NCBI GenBank assembly: GCA_945873085.1
Contig: CAMCCR010000010.1
Span: 1-33,388, forward strand
Direction of reading: 5' to 3'
Source: Candidatus Kuenenia stuttgartensis
Lineage (GTDB): Bacteria > Planctomycetota > Planctomycetia > Pirellulales > UBA1268
DNA: 33,388 bases
The position numbers and the translations under genes are program-made. Shown one piece after another: positions 1-7,998 of this stretch (its first letter is position 1; every line of letters begins with the position of its first letter). The notes below the pieces were generated by a model, which saw nothing but the letters and a program-made list of their open reading frames with translations, was not told where the DNA came from and did not search any database.

Positions 1-2
1 AT

Positions 3-86
3 CCCTACCTGGGGCTCGACCAGCCGGGCTGGTGGTCGGTGGCGAAGCGAACGGTGTGGGGCCCGGCGCCGGTCACAACCGGCTGA
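3..86 (+). CDS. C-terminal end of an unidentified protein (partial)
   Basis: The first bases read as 27 sense codons followed by TGA at 84-86, in the frame starting at base 3. The peptide begins PYLGLDQPGWWSVAKR and ends PVTTG. Of the 27 codons, 25 end in G or C, which matches the strong third-position bias of the clear genes here. It converges on the DedA gene with an 18-base gap between stop codons. The fragment is too short for me to assign a family. The reading as a real gene end rests on codon bias and clean convergent packing, so it could still be chance. Confidence 0.5.
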   Translation, partial: PYLGLDQPGWWSVAKRTVWGPAPVTTG

Positions 87-104
87 CGCGCGGAGGCGGA
101 ATCT

Positions 105-755
105 TCAGCGCGTGAGACTGCGCCGCCGCGCGGCCCACCATTCCCAGGCCAGCGGCAACACCGAGACGAGGACAATCCCGATCACGACCAACTCGAAGTG
201 CTTCTTGACCGCCTCGATGTTGCCGAAGAAGTAGCCGGCAACCGTGCAGAGCCCGACCCAGAGAAGGCCGCCGACGACGTTGAACCAGAGGAAAGTCGGG
301 TAGTGCATCTTCCCGACCCCGGCAACGAACGGGGCGAACGTCCGCACGATCGGCACAAAGCGTGCCAGGACGATCGTCTTCCCGCCATGGCGGTCGTAGA
401 AGGCCTGCGTCTTCTCCAGATGCTCGTGCTTGAGAAACCAGGTGTTGAGCGAGAAGGCCCGGGGACCGATCCACCGGCCGAGGAAATAATTGATCGTGTC
501 GCCGAGGATCGCGGCAATCGAGAGGAGGACCAGGAGCGGCACGAGCCCGAGGTCGTCGGGATAGAGCGCGGCCATGGCACCGGCGGCGAAGAGGAGCGAG
601 TCGCCCGGGAGGAAGGGCATGACGACAAGCCCCGTCTCGCAGAGGATGATCGCGAACAGGAGGACGTAGGTCCACGGGCCCCAGGCTTCGAGGAGGGCGT
701 GGAGGTGGTCGTCGACGTGGAGGAAGACGTCGAGGATCGACTTGATCGCGTCCAT
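105..755 (-). CDS. DedA family (SNARE-associated) inner-membrane protein
   Basis: A 216-residue polytopic membrane protein. It has the DedA hallmarks: an acidic residue in a membrane segment followed by the PG motif (ETGLVVMPFLPGDSLLFAAG, about residues 40-60), then an arginine-rich re-entrant region (LARFVPIVRTFAPFVAGVGK, about 130-150). DedA proteins help maintain membrane potential, and members of the family flip polyprenyl phosphate or phospholipids across the membrane; which lipid this one handles cannot be told. Length is typical of the family. It lies 33 bases downstream of the helicase gene on the same strand, so co-transcription is possible. The family call is firm; substrate and partner are unknown. 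Confidence 0.9.
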   Translation of the reverse strand: MDAIKSILDVFLHVDDHLHALLEAWGPWTYVLLFAIILCETGLVVMPFLPGDSLLFAAGAMAALYPDDLGLVPLLVLLSIAAILGDTINYFLGRWIGPRAFSLNTWFLKHEHLEKTQAFYDRHGGKTIVLARFVPIVRTFAPFVAGVGKMHYPTFLWFNVVGGLLWVGLCTVAGYFFGNIEAVKKHFELVVIGIVLVSVLPLAWEWWAARRRSLTR

Positions 756-788
756 TCGCTGTTCTCAAGCTACGGGTATGACCGTCCG

Positions 789-2462
789 TCAGCCGGGGCC
801 AGGCTTCTTCTTCTTCCAGGTCTTCTTCTTGGGGAAGGGCTTCTTCCCCCACGGCGCACGCGGCGGGCCATCCCCACCTCCCGCCACCGGGCCGAACTTT
901 CGCGACGGCTTTCCCGGCGGGCGGGGGCCATCGTCGCCACCGGCGTATCCGCCGGCAGGCGGGCCGCCCTCACCGCCGCGCGGCGGATAGGGTCCGCCAG
1001 GGCCCGGCTTCTTGCCGTAGGGCTTCGCAAACGGCCGCTTGCCACCGGGGCCGTTGCCAAAAGGCCGCCCCGGCGGGGGGCGGTGCGACGGGGCGTCGAG
1101 CGACTCCTCGCGGTCGTCAGCCGGAGGCGGCACCGGCGCGTAGCAGGCGACGATCGCGGCGGCAATTGCCTCGGGGGCGTGCCCTTCCTTGACGAGTTGA
1201 TCGACAACAGGCGACGACGGCGGCCCGCCCACCGCAGCCAGCGCCTCGCGGACCCGATCGATGACCACGGCCGTCCGCTTGGCAGCGACGTCCCGGACCG
1301 ATGGCACCGGCTCGCGGCGGATGCGGATCCCGAGGGCCCGCTCGATCTGCCCGAGCCGGAATCCGGCACCTCCGGAGACGAGCGTCACGGCCATGCCGTT
1401 GCGCCCGGCGCGGCCCGTCCGCCCGATGCGATGGAGATAATCCTCGGCATCGATGGGGAGGTCGTAGTTGACGACGAGGGCGAGGTCGTGGACGTCGATC
1501 CCGCGGGCGGCGACGTCGGTGGCCACGAGCCAGCGGAAGGCCCCGCGCTTGAAGCCGTCCATGACCCGCGTCCGCTGCGGCTGGGCCATGCCACCGTGGA
1601 GCCGCTCGGCGGCACAGCCGCGGTCGAGCAGCCAGTCGGCGAGTTCGTCGACCATCCGCTGCGTGTTGCAAAACACGAGGCCGCTGCGCGGATCGTGGAA
1701 ATCGATGAGGCGGCCGAGCGCGGCCGACTTGGCGTGATGGCGGACCTCGTGGAACACCTGATCGACCGCCGGCGGGCCAGCGTCACGGGCCCGGTCGACG
1801 CGGATCTCGCGGGGGGAGCGGGCATGATGCTCGACGAGGCCACGGATCGCCGGCGGGAAGGTGGCGGAGAAGAACACCGTCTGGCGGTCGGGCGACGCGG
1901 CGGCGAGGAGCTTCTCGAGATCCTCGCTGAAGCCCATGTCGAGCATCCGATCGGCCTCGTCGAGGACGAGGACCTTGACTCCGGAGAGATCGAGGCTGCC
2001 GCGACCGAGGAGATCGACGAGCCTCCCTGGCGTGCCGACGACGACCTGCGCCCCCCGTCCCAGATCGGCGAACTGTCGATCGTAGGAGGCCCCACCGTAG
2101 ACCGTCACGGTGCGGATCCCCTTCTTGAAGGAGGCGAGTTTCTCCGCCTCCGCTGCGACCTGAGTCGCCAGCTCGCGCGTGGGGACGAGGATCAGCACCT
2201 GCGTCTTCTTCGAGGCAGGATCGACCCGCTCGATCGCCGGGATGCAGAACGCCGCCGTCTTCCCGGAGCCGGTCTGCGACTGACCGACAATGTCAGAGCC
2301 GCTGAGGAGCGCGGGGATGGCGCGGGCCTGGATCTGGGAAGGGACGAGCCAGCCGAGCTTCTCGACCGCGCGGACAAGTTCTGGAGAGATGCCGAGCGAC
2401 GCGAACGTCACGGCCGAAGCGCCGTCCGCGGCATCCGCGGCGACGGGGGGATCGATGGTCAA
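789..2462 (-). CDS. DEAD-box ATP-dependent RNA helicase, RhlE-like
   Basis: A 557-residue ATP-dependent RNA helicase, probably acting in cytoplasmic RNA unwinding (ribosome assembly or mRNA decay). All core motifs are visible: Q-motif region FASLGISPELV (20-30) with SQIQ, motif I QTGSGKT (63-69), Ia PTRELA (94-99), Ib TPGRL (144-148), II DEAD (168-171), III SAT (199-201), V ATDVAARGID (about 314-323) and VI HRIGRTGR (about 344-351). The last 100 or so residues are a low-complexity Gly/Pro/Lys-rich basic tail, common in RhlE-type helicases as a non-specific RNA-binding extension. The start is a TTG at 2460-2462. No ATG lies before the Q-motif, so TTG is the only start that keeps a full core. 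The exact subfamily (RhlE, DeaD or other) is not settled. Confidence 0.93.
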   Translation of the reverse strand: MTIDPPVAADAADGASAVTFASLGISPELVRAVEKLGWLVPSQIQARAIPALLSGSDIVGQSQTGSGKTAAFCIPAIERVDPASKKTQVLILVPTRELATQVAAEAEKLASFKKGIRTVTVYGGASYDRQFADLGRGAQVVVGTPGRLVDLLGRGSLDLSGVKVLVLDEADRMLDMGFSEDLEKLLAAASPDRQTVFFSATFPPAIRGLVEHHARSPREIRVDRARDAGPPAVDQVFHEVRHHAKSAALGRLIDFHDPRSGLVFCNTQRMVDELADWLLDRGCAAERLHGGMAQPQRTRVMDGFKRGAFRWLVATDVAARGIDVHDLALVVNYDLPIDAEDYLHRIGRTGRAGRNGMAVTLVSGGAGFRLGQIERALGIRIRREPVPSVRDVAAKRTAVVIDRVREALAAVGGPPSSPVVDQLVKEGHAPEAIAAAIVACYAPVPPPADDREESLDAPSHRPPPGRPFGNGPGGKRPFAKPYGKKPGPGGPYPPRGGEGGPPAGGYAGGDDGPRPPGKPSRKFGPVAGGGDGPPRAPWGKKPFPKKKTWKKKKPGPG

Positions 2463-2568
2463 GAGGCGGGCCGTTCGTTGATGGGCAAAGCCGTGGTCGG
2501 CGGGCGGGGCCGTGGTCGGTGTGATTGCAGGCGGGACAGAGAGTGTAACAGCGATCGCCCCGCTTCGC

Positions 2569-3063
2569 TCAGCCGGCTGCGTGAAGGATCATCAGGCCAA
2601 TTCCCAGAAACGCACTCACCCCGAGCGCTGACACGACCGCCCCCGGAAAGGAACGCCGCCAGGGATGGGCCATGGCCATCATCAGGGGGACGACGCGAAG
2701 AAGAAGATGATCCCCCGTCCAGCCGACCGGCTTGACCAGCCCAAGGATGAATCCGGCGAGGGTTTGGGGGCTTGCGCCCGTGAGCCCAGCGAGGGCTGCA
2801 AAGCCAAGGATCGCCATCGCGACGACTCCCGCCGCCCCCCACGCCTGCCCCACGAGCCGATCGACCCCCAGGCCGACTCCCGCCAGGAGCGGCACCGCCA
2901 GCGCCAAGCCCGCGATCTCGGCGGGGCGATTCCAGAGCCCAGCGAGGATCCAGGCCCAGGCCGCGAGGGCCACTCCCAGCATCGCCACATCGGGGAGGCC
3001 CCAGGGCCTGCCGACGGACGGGGAGAAGCGTTCTGGATCGGGCGGCGGATCGACCGTCGGCAC
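2569..3063 (-). CDS. Small integral membrane protein of unknown function
   Basis: A 164-residue protein starting at GTG (3061-3063). After a hydrophilic N-terminus of about 25 residues rich in Pro and acidic residues come several hydrophobic stretches: VAMLGVALAAWAWILAGLW, an IAGLALAVPLLAGVGLGV stretch, a GAAGVVAMAILGFAALAGLTG stretch (split here for length) and the C-terminal SALGVSAFLGIGLMILHAAG. This suggests four or five membrane helices. I do not recognise the family. It sits upstream of the helicase on the same strand with a 106-base gap and is divergent from PEP carboxylase. G/C at third positions and a clean hydropathy pattern argue that it is real. Confidence 0.65.
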   Translation of the reverse strand: MPTVDPPPDPERFSPSVGRPWGLPDVAMLGVALAAWAWILAGLWNRPAEIAGLALAVPLLAGVGLGVDRLVGQAWGAAGVVAMAILGFAALAGLTGASPQTLAGFILGLVKPVGWTGDHLLLRVVPLMMAMAHPWRRSFPGAVVSALGVSAFLGIGLMILHAAG

Positions 3064-3385
3064 GCTCGGGGCCCCGCGGGGAGGGTGGTGAAAGCCCGGA
3101 GCTTACCAGCCGGTAGGCTCGCGGGGCTGCCCGTTTGCGTGGCAGCGATGGCCCTTCGGTGGGCAGTTTGGAAACGGGCCTTCAAGCCTGCCAGAGAGTA
3201 TTCTGCGAGAATCTTCCGCTGCTCCGGTCGGGCAACATTCCGCCGCCCCTGGCGCGGGGTTTGCAGGAATGTCGATTCGGGGTGTAGGCGTCGCTCCGGC
3301 CGGCGGTGGCGTCGGCCGCCTTGGTGCGCTCCCCCACAGGCCTGTCCGTCCCTCTCAGCTCCCTTTCCCTTCCCGGAATCAGCCC
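3064..3385. other. Intergenic region between divergent genes, with a small stem-loop
   Basis: These 322 bases separate the small membrane protein gene (minus) from PEP carboxylase (plus). I see no convincing gene here. At 3099-3120 lies a nine-base inverted repeat with one mismatch (GAGCTTACC and GGTAGGCTC, four-base loop). In plus-strand RNA the odd pair is a U-G wobble, whereas in minus-strand RNA it is a C-A mismatch. I found no -35/-10 pair in either direction that I would stand behind. An in-frame ATG at 3269 could extend PEP carboxylase by 39 residues, but that stretch looks non-conserved. Confidence 0.4.
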
Positions 3386-6139
3386 GTGCCTGACGATGCC
3401 CTCCTCCTCCGCGATGTGCGGCTGCTCGACTCCCTTCTCGGACAGGTGATCGTTGACCAGGCGGGGGAGGATGTCGCCCGGCTCGTGGAGTGGATCCGGA
3501 CGCTCGCTCACGACCGCCGGGCCGGCAAGCAGGGGGCCGAGGCGGCGCTGGCCGAATGCATCGAGGGGCTCGACGTCGTCAAGGCCCGACTCGTGGCCGA
3601 GGCGTTCTCGATCTATTTCGATCTCGCCAACATCGCCGAGGATCGGCAGCGTGTCCGCGTGCTCCGCGAGCGGGAGCGCGACCGCCATCCGGAAGCGCCG
3701 GCCGAATCCCCGGCCGCGGCGATCGGCGAACTGAAGTCGCTCGGTTTCCGCGCTGCCGATGTCGCCGCCGCGCTCGAGCGGCTCTCGGTGGAGCTCGTCT
3801 TCACTGCCCACCCCAGCGAGGCGAAGCGACGCTCGATCCGCTCGAAGCTGCGGCGGATGCGCCACGGCCTCCAGGAGCTCGACCGGGCCGATCTCCTCCC
3901 CCGCGAGCGGTCGCGGATCGAGGCCGATGTCCGCGGGGAGCTGGCGGTGCTCTGGCAGACCGCCTTCCTCAGCCCGACGCGGCCAAGCGTCCTCGACGAA
4001 GTCGAGCGCGGGCTGTCGCTCATGCCGCGGCTGTGGGAGGCGGTGCCCGGGGTCTACGAATCGCTCCGCCGCGGCCTCGCCGAGTGGTATCCAGGGGAGC
4101 TCGACAATGTGCCGGCCTTCCTCTCCTTCGGGTCGTGGATGGGAGGCGACCGTGACGGCAATCCCTTCGTAACCGCCGACGTCACCAGCCAGACCCTCCA
4201 CAGGCTCCGCGAAGAGGCGATCGACCGCCACCTCGAACAGTGCGCCCGGCTCCACGATCTCCTCACGGTGTCGGATGAGCTGACTGCCGGCTCCCGCTCG
4301 CTCGCGGCCAAGCTCGACTCGCTGGCTGCCGCCCACGAGGGGCTCGGTGAAGTCCTTCGCCAGCTCGCCCCGCATGAGACATTGAGGCGCTGGATCCGCA
4401 TGATCCGCTTCCGGCTCGAGGCCTCGCGGAGGCTGCGGCTCGACGGCGGCCCGGTGCCGGGGGCGTACCCCTCGCACGCCGCGTTCGTCGCCGACGCCGA
4501 AGATCTCCTCGCCGCCCTCTCTTCCGACCGCCTCCTCCCTGACGACTCCCTCCCGCGCCGCTGGGTCGATCTCGTCCGCACCTTCGGCCTCCACATGACG
4601 AAGCTCGACGTCCGTCAGGATGCCCGGGCCTACGAGGGGATCATGGGGGAGATTCTCGCCGCCGTCGGCCGCTGCGCCGCTGGGGAGTACGAGGCCGCCG
4701 ATGCCGAAGGGCGGCTGGCGATGCTCGTGGCCTCGCTCGGCACTGCGGATGAGATCCCCAGCGCGGGCCTCGATCCCCTCTCGCTCGACACCCTCGCGCT
4801 TTTCGAACTGCTCCACCGGGCCGTCGTCCGGTTTGGCCCTGAGTGCCTGGGAGGCGCGATCGTCAGCCTCACCCGGGCCCCGGCCGACGTCCTTTCCGTT
4901 CTCTGGCTGTGGCGCTGGGCCCAGGGGCGAGCGCGGGCGCGGGGCGAAGAGGTGGCCGCGACCGACATCGCGATCGTGCCGCTGCTCGAGAAGATCCATG
5001 ACCTCGCCCACGGTCACGACACCCTCGCCCAGATCCTCGATCAATCCGACTATGCCGCCCATCTGGCCGGCCGCGGCAACCGGCAGATCGTCATGGTCGG
5101 TTATTCCGACAGCACGAAGGACGGCGGCTACCTGGCCGCCTGCTGGGGCCTCCAGGCAGCGCAGGAAAGGCTCCACGAAGCGGCCGCGGCGCGGGACGTG
5201 AAGATCACATTCTTCCACGGCCGCGGCGGCTCGCTCGGCCGTGGCGGTGGGCCGGCGGCGCGCGGCATCCTCTCGCTCCCCTCGGAATCGCTCGACGGCA
5301 GCCTCCGGCTCACCGAACAGGGAGAAGTGCTCGCGGAGCGCTACGACGATCCCCAGATCGCCGGGCGGCACCTCGAACAGGTCACCTGGGCGACGCTCAT
5401 CGCTTCCACCACCAGGCGGACGACGCCGAGGCCGGAGTGGACCGACCTCCTCGAGAAGATGGCAGCGCGGTCATACTCGATCTATCGGGAGCTCGTCGAT
5501 CAGCCGGGCTTCATCGGCTACTTCGAGCAGACGACGCCGATCGAGGAGATCGAGAATCTCCCCATCGGGTCGCGACCGTCACGGCGGCGCGGTGACGCGG
5601 GCCGGTCGCTCGACGACCTCCGGGCGATCCCGTGGGTGTTCGCCTGGACGCAGAGCCGCTGCATGATCCCCGCCTGGTATGGACTGGGGACGGCGCTGAC
5701 GGAAGTCAAGTACGACGATCGCCACGGCTGGCAGCGGATCCACGACATGTACCGGCAGTGGCCCTTCTTCCAGGCGACGATCGACAACGCCACGCTGGCG
5801 CTTGCCAAGGCCGACATGGCGATCGCGCAGCGCTACTCAGAGCTCGCCGAGGACGCCGATGTCCGCCGGCGGATCTGGCAGCGGATCGCCGCGGAGCGCG
5901 ACCGGGCCCGGCAGGGGATCCTCGACATCGTCGGCGGCGGCGAACTCCTGGCGACGACGCCGTGGTTTCGTCGGTCGATCGAGATGCGCAATCCCTTTGT
6001 CGATCCGTTGAATCTCATCCAGATCGAGTTCATGCGCCGCCGCCGCGTTGCCCCGCCTGCTCCGGGGGAGGACGAGCCGCGTGGCCTGCTGCGCCTCTGC
6101 GTCCAGGGGGTCGCGGCCGGGATGCGGACGACCGGTTAG
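3386..6139 (+). CDS. ppc: Phosphoenolpyruvate carboxylase
   Basis: Catalyses PEP plus bicarbonate to oxaloacetate plus phosphate in the cytoplasm, replenishing the TCA cycle. With a GTG start at 3386 it has 917 residues, close to the usual 880-970. Visible motifs: AHPSEAKRRS (141-150; catalytic His), GSWMGGDRDGNPFVT (249-263), LDVRQDAR (about 408-415), VMVGYSDSTKDGG (569-581), FFHGRGGSLGRGGGP (609-623), LTEQGEVLAERY, and the C-terminal MRNPFVDPLNLIQ block. GTG 3386 is preferred over the ATG at 3269 because homology-like sequence begins at PDDALLLRDVRLLD and the extra 39 residues are Gly/Pro/Arg-rich. No Shine-Dalgarno is evident at either site. The C-terminus reads GMRTTG instead of GMRNTG, replacing the Asn that contacts the feedback inhibitor aspartate in the E. 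coli enzyme. Confidence 0.96.
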   Translation: MPDDALLLRDVRLLDSLLGQVIVDQAGEDVARLVEWIRTLAHDRRAGKQGAEAALAECIEGLDVVKARLVAEAFSIYFDLANIAEDRQRVRVLRERERDRHPEAPAESPAAAIGELKSLGFRAADVAAALERLSVELVFTAHPSEAKRRSIRSKLRRMRHGLQELDRADLLPRERSRIEADVRGELAVLWQTAFLSPTRPSVLDEVERGLSLMPRLWEAVPGVYESLRRGLAEWYPGELDNVPAFLSFGSWMGGDRDGNPFVTADVTSQTLHRLREEAIDRHLEQCARLHDLLTVSDELTAGSRSLAAKLDSLAAAHEGLGEVLRQLAPHETLRRWIRMIRFRLEASRRLRLDGGPVPGAYPSHAAFVADAEDLLAALSSDRLLPDDSLPRRWVDLVRTFGLHMTKLDVRQDARAYEGIMGEILAAVGRCAAGEYEAADAEGRLAMLVASLGTADEIPSAGLDPLSLDTLALFELLHRAVVRFGPECLGGAIVSLTRAPADVLSVLWLWRWAQGRARARGEEVAATDIAIVPLLEKIHDLAHGHDTLAQILDQSDYAAHLAGRGNRQIVMVGYSDSTKDGGYLAACWGLQAAQERLHEAAAARDVKITFFHGRGGSLGRGGGPAARGILSLPSESLDGSLRLTEQGEVLAERYDDPQIAGRHLEQVTWATLIASTTRRTTPRPEWTDLLEKMAARSYSIYRELVDQPGFIGYFEQTTPIEEIENLPIGSRPSRRRGDAGRSLDDLRAIPWVFAWTQSRCMIPAWYGLGTALTEVKYDDRHGWQRIHDMYRQWPFFQATIDNATLALAKADMAIAQRYSELAEDADVRRRIWQRIAAERDRARQGILDIVGGGELLATTPWFRRSIEMRNPFVDPLNLIQIEFMRRRRVAPPAPGEDEPRGLLRLCVQGVAAGMRTTG

Positions 6140-6235
6140 CCCCTCGGCCCTCTCGTACGTTCGCCGTGGCGGTATCATCTGCGATGGCCATCGCCAGCCC
6201 CGCGTCCGGGGCAGCGTCGCCCCACGGGAGGTCGC

Positions 6236-6562
6236 ATGTCGCAGGTCAAGCATTTCGGCGTCTTCGCCTTCAAGCCGGGGATCACCCCCGCCCAGATCGA
6301 TCACTGCTTCGCCGAGATGCGGGCGATGGTGGGGAGGATCCCCGGGCTCCTCGACATGAGTCACGGCGCGTACGAGAGCCCCGAGGGACTCGACGACGGC
6401 TTCACCCACGGTTTCATCATGACCTTTGAGAGCGCCGCCGCCCGCGACACCTACCTCCCCCATCCGGAGCACGAGCGCGTCAAGGCGATCGTCGTCCCCT
6501 GTCTCGACCGGGTCGTCGTCTTCGACTTCGCCGTCCTCGCGGCCTTCCGACAGACCGTCTAG
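6236..6562 (+). CDS. Dabb-family (stress-responsive alpha/beta-barrel) protein
   Basis: A 108-residue small protein with the Dabb pattern: N-terminal strand VKHFGVFAFKPGIT, a helix with AEMRAMVGRIPG, a middle His/Gly segment (DMSHGAYES...DDGFTHGFIMTFES) and the C-terminal HPEHERVKAIVVPCLDRVVVFDF. Family members form dimeric ferredoxin-like barrels, and some are enzymes or stress proteins; no specific activity can be inferred here. The start is supported by a strong Shine-Dalgarno, GGGAGG at 6226-6231. It follows ppc by 96 bases and ends two bases before the convergent DUF3999 gene, leaving almost no room for separate terminators. Confidence 0.88.
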   Translation: MSQVKHFGVFAFKPGITPAQIDHCFAEMRAMVGRIPGLLDMSHGAYESPEGLDDGFTHGFIMTFESAAARDTYLPHPEHERVKAIVVPCLDRVVVFDFAVLAAFRQTV

Positions 6563-6564
6563 CC

Positions 6565-7998
6565 TCACGGGCCGCCGTCGAGGCGTTTGGCCGCCGAGAA
6601 CAGCGAGAATCCGAGGAGCACGGCGAGAAGGAGAATCGTCCCGCCGATCAGCCAGGGATTGCCCAGCAGCCGGGCGAGCCAGGGCCGCTCAACCGGCACG
6701 ACAGCGACCTCCTCGGCCGCGCCAAGCGTCGCCTCCAGGGGCAGCTTGCCGGCGGCGAGGGCTGCGTCGATCGCCACCGTGTCGTACTGCGGCGCGGCGA
6801 AGGGCTGGTTGATGGCGCTTTCGGCGCCGTAGGCCAGCCGATAGGCCTTCCCTGGCCGGGCGAGAAACACCACCTCATACGCCGGGCCGAGAGCCGTCAC
6901 GCCGGTGATCTCGAGCGGTTGGCTGTCGGCGTTGTCGATCACGATCTCGAAGTCGGGGAAGCGAGATTCCGGGATCGTGATGGCAAGCTCCTCCGAGTTG
7001 ATCCCGCGGAGATCGATGCGGTGCATACGGGCTGACCCGAGGACCTGCGGTGGGCGGCTGCCGGCCTCACGATTCCTGGTCGCGGGCGGCGGAGCTTCCA
7101 CCCGGGCAGGCCTACCGAAGTTGCGATCGGCCACCGAGAGCCGCAAGCTGGTGGTCGGTTGCCGATCGCTCGTCACACGCACCCGCGTCCGCTTCTCCTC
7201 TGGTTGTTCCTCGACGCGAAACTTGACGATCGGTCTCTCGACGCCGTCGGCAACCTTGATCTCAGCCGCGTCGTCGACGTGCCAGGCCTGGATCGAGTCG
7301 ATCCGAAACGGCTGACGCTCGACGATCGTCTTTTCCTTCCGACTCGTCTCGGCACTTCCCTCGAGGGTGCGAACGACCTCGGAGAGGGCCGACTGCTGCT
7401 CGATCGTCGGCTCGTCGACGGTGATTCTCCAGGTGCCGCCGGCAGGGGAACGCTGCTCCTGCGGCAAGGGCACGTCGACTTGGCGCGTATCCATGTACTG
7501 CGAATAGTCGAAGAGGAGGGTGTCGCTGCCGATCGGCTCCCAGATGCCGGCCTCGTCGAGGCGGTGCACTTGAACGCGCTGCTCAAAATTGCGAAGCGGT
7601 GTCTCGATCCGGAACCCATTGATTGAATGGGGGTCCTTTTCGGGGTCGATCGTCAGCTCAATCTCGAGGCCGCCGCCAGGGAGCGGCTTGAGCCGCGGCT
7701 GATGAACAGGGAACGAGCGCCTCACGCTCCGCATCTTCACGACGCTGGCTCGACGGAGGATCCGCGACACCTCCTGCCCGGCGCCGTCGATGACGCGAAG
7801 GTCGGGAAAGCCGCTTTCCGTCGCCGCCGCCACCTCCGCATCGATGCGGACGGCGACGAGATCCTCCCCCCCGGAGGCATCGACGGCGACCGGGCGGCGA
7901 TAGCGGAGCTGATCGACGGGGGCGGCGTGGGCCTGGTGCAGGCCGACGGCGGAGAGGATCGCGACGAGGAGGCGAAAGTGGGGTGATCGGCGGGTCAT
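6565..7998 (-). CDS. DUF3999 family exported/envelope protein
   Basis: A 477-residue protein with an N-terminal signal sequence ([17 protein letters not shown], about 10-26), a long beta-rich extracytoplasmic region and one C-terminal membrane helix ([20 protein letters not shown], about 450-470) followed by a short basic tail. The opening, in which a pair of RRPVAVDA-type strands leads to '[10 protein letters not shown]', is the layout I associate with DUF3999. That family is repeatedly found next to DUF2339 proteins, exactly as here. The start codon overlaps the DUF2339 stop in ATGA (7995-7998), implying translational coupling. The function is unknown in the family; a joint role in the cell envelope is inference. 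Confidence 0.82.
   Translation of the reverse strand: MTRRSPHFRLLVAILSAVGLHQAHAAPVDQLRYRRPVAVDASGGEDLVAVRIDAEVAAATESGFPDLRVIDGAGQEVSRILRRASVVKMRSVRRSFPVHQPRLKPLPGGGLEIELTIDPEKDPHSINGFRIETPLRNFEQRVQVHRLDEAGIWEPIGSDTLLFDYSQYMDTRQVDVPLPQEQRSPAGGTWRITVDEPTIEQQSALSEVVRTLEGSAETSRKEKTIVERQPFRIDSIQAWHVDDAAEIKVADGVERPIVKFRVEEQPEEKRTRVRVTSDRQPTTSLRLSVADRNFGRPARVEAPPPATRNREAGSRPPQVLGSARMHRIDLRGINSEELAITIPESRFPDFEIVIDNADSQPLEITGVTALGPAYEVVFLARPGKAYRLAYGAESAINQPFAAPQYDTVAIDAALAAGKLPLEATLGAAEEVAVVPVERPWLARLLGNPWLIGGTILLLAVLLGFSLFSAAKRLDGGP

Noticed and set aside
198-2735. Very long open frame on the plus strand (845 codons) opposite the DedA and helicase genes
   Set aside because: It runs antisense to two clear genes, has an Arg/Asp/Glu-heavy composition with no domain pattern, and arises from strong G/C third-position bias in the real genes.
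3182-5371. Long minus-strand open frame (729 codons) opposite PEP carboxylase
   Set aside because: Antisense to an unmistakable enzyme, with a Glu/Gly/Arg-rich composition lacking motifs; a compositional shadow.
6173-6178. TATCAT as a -10 element for the Dabb-family gene
   Set aside because: No acceptable -35 hexamer lies 16-18 bases upstream, and a single hexamer match is weak evidence.
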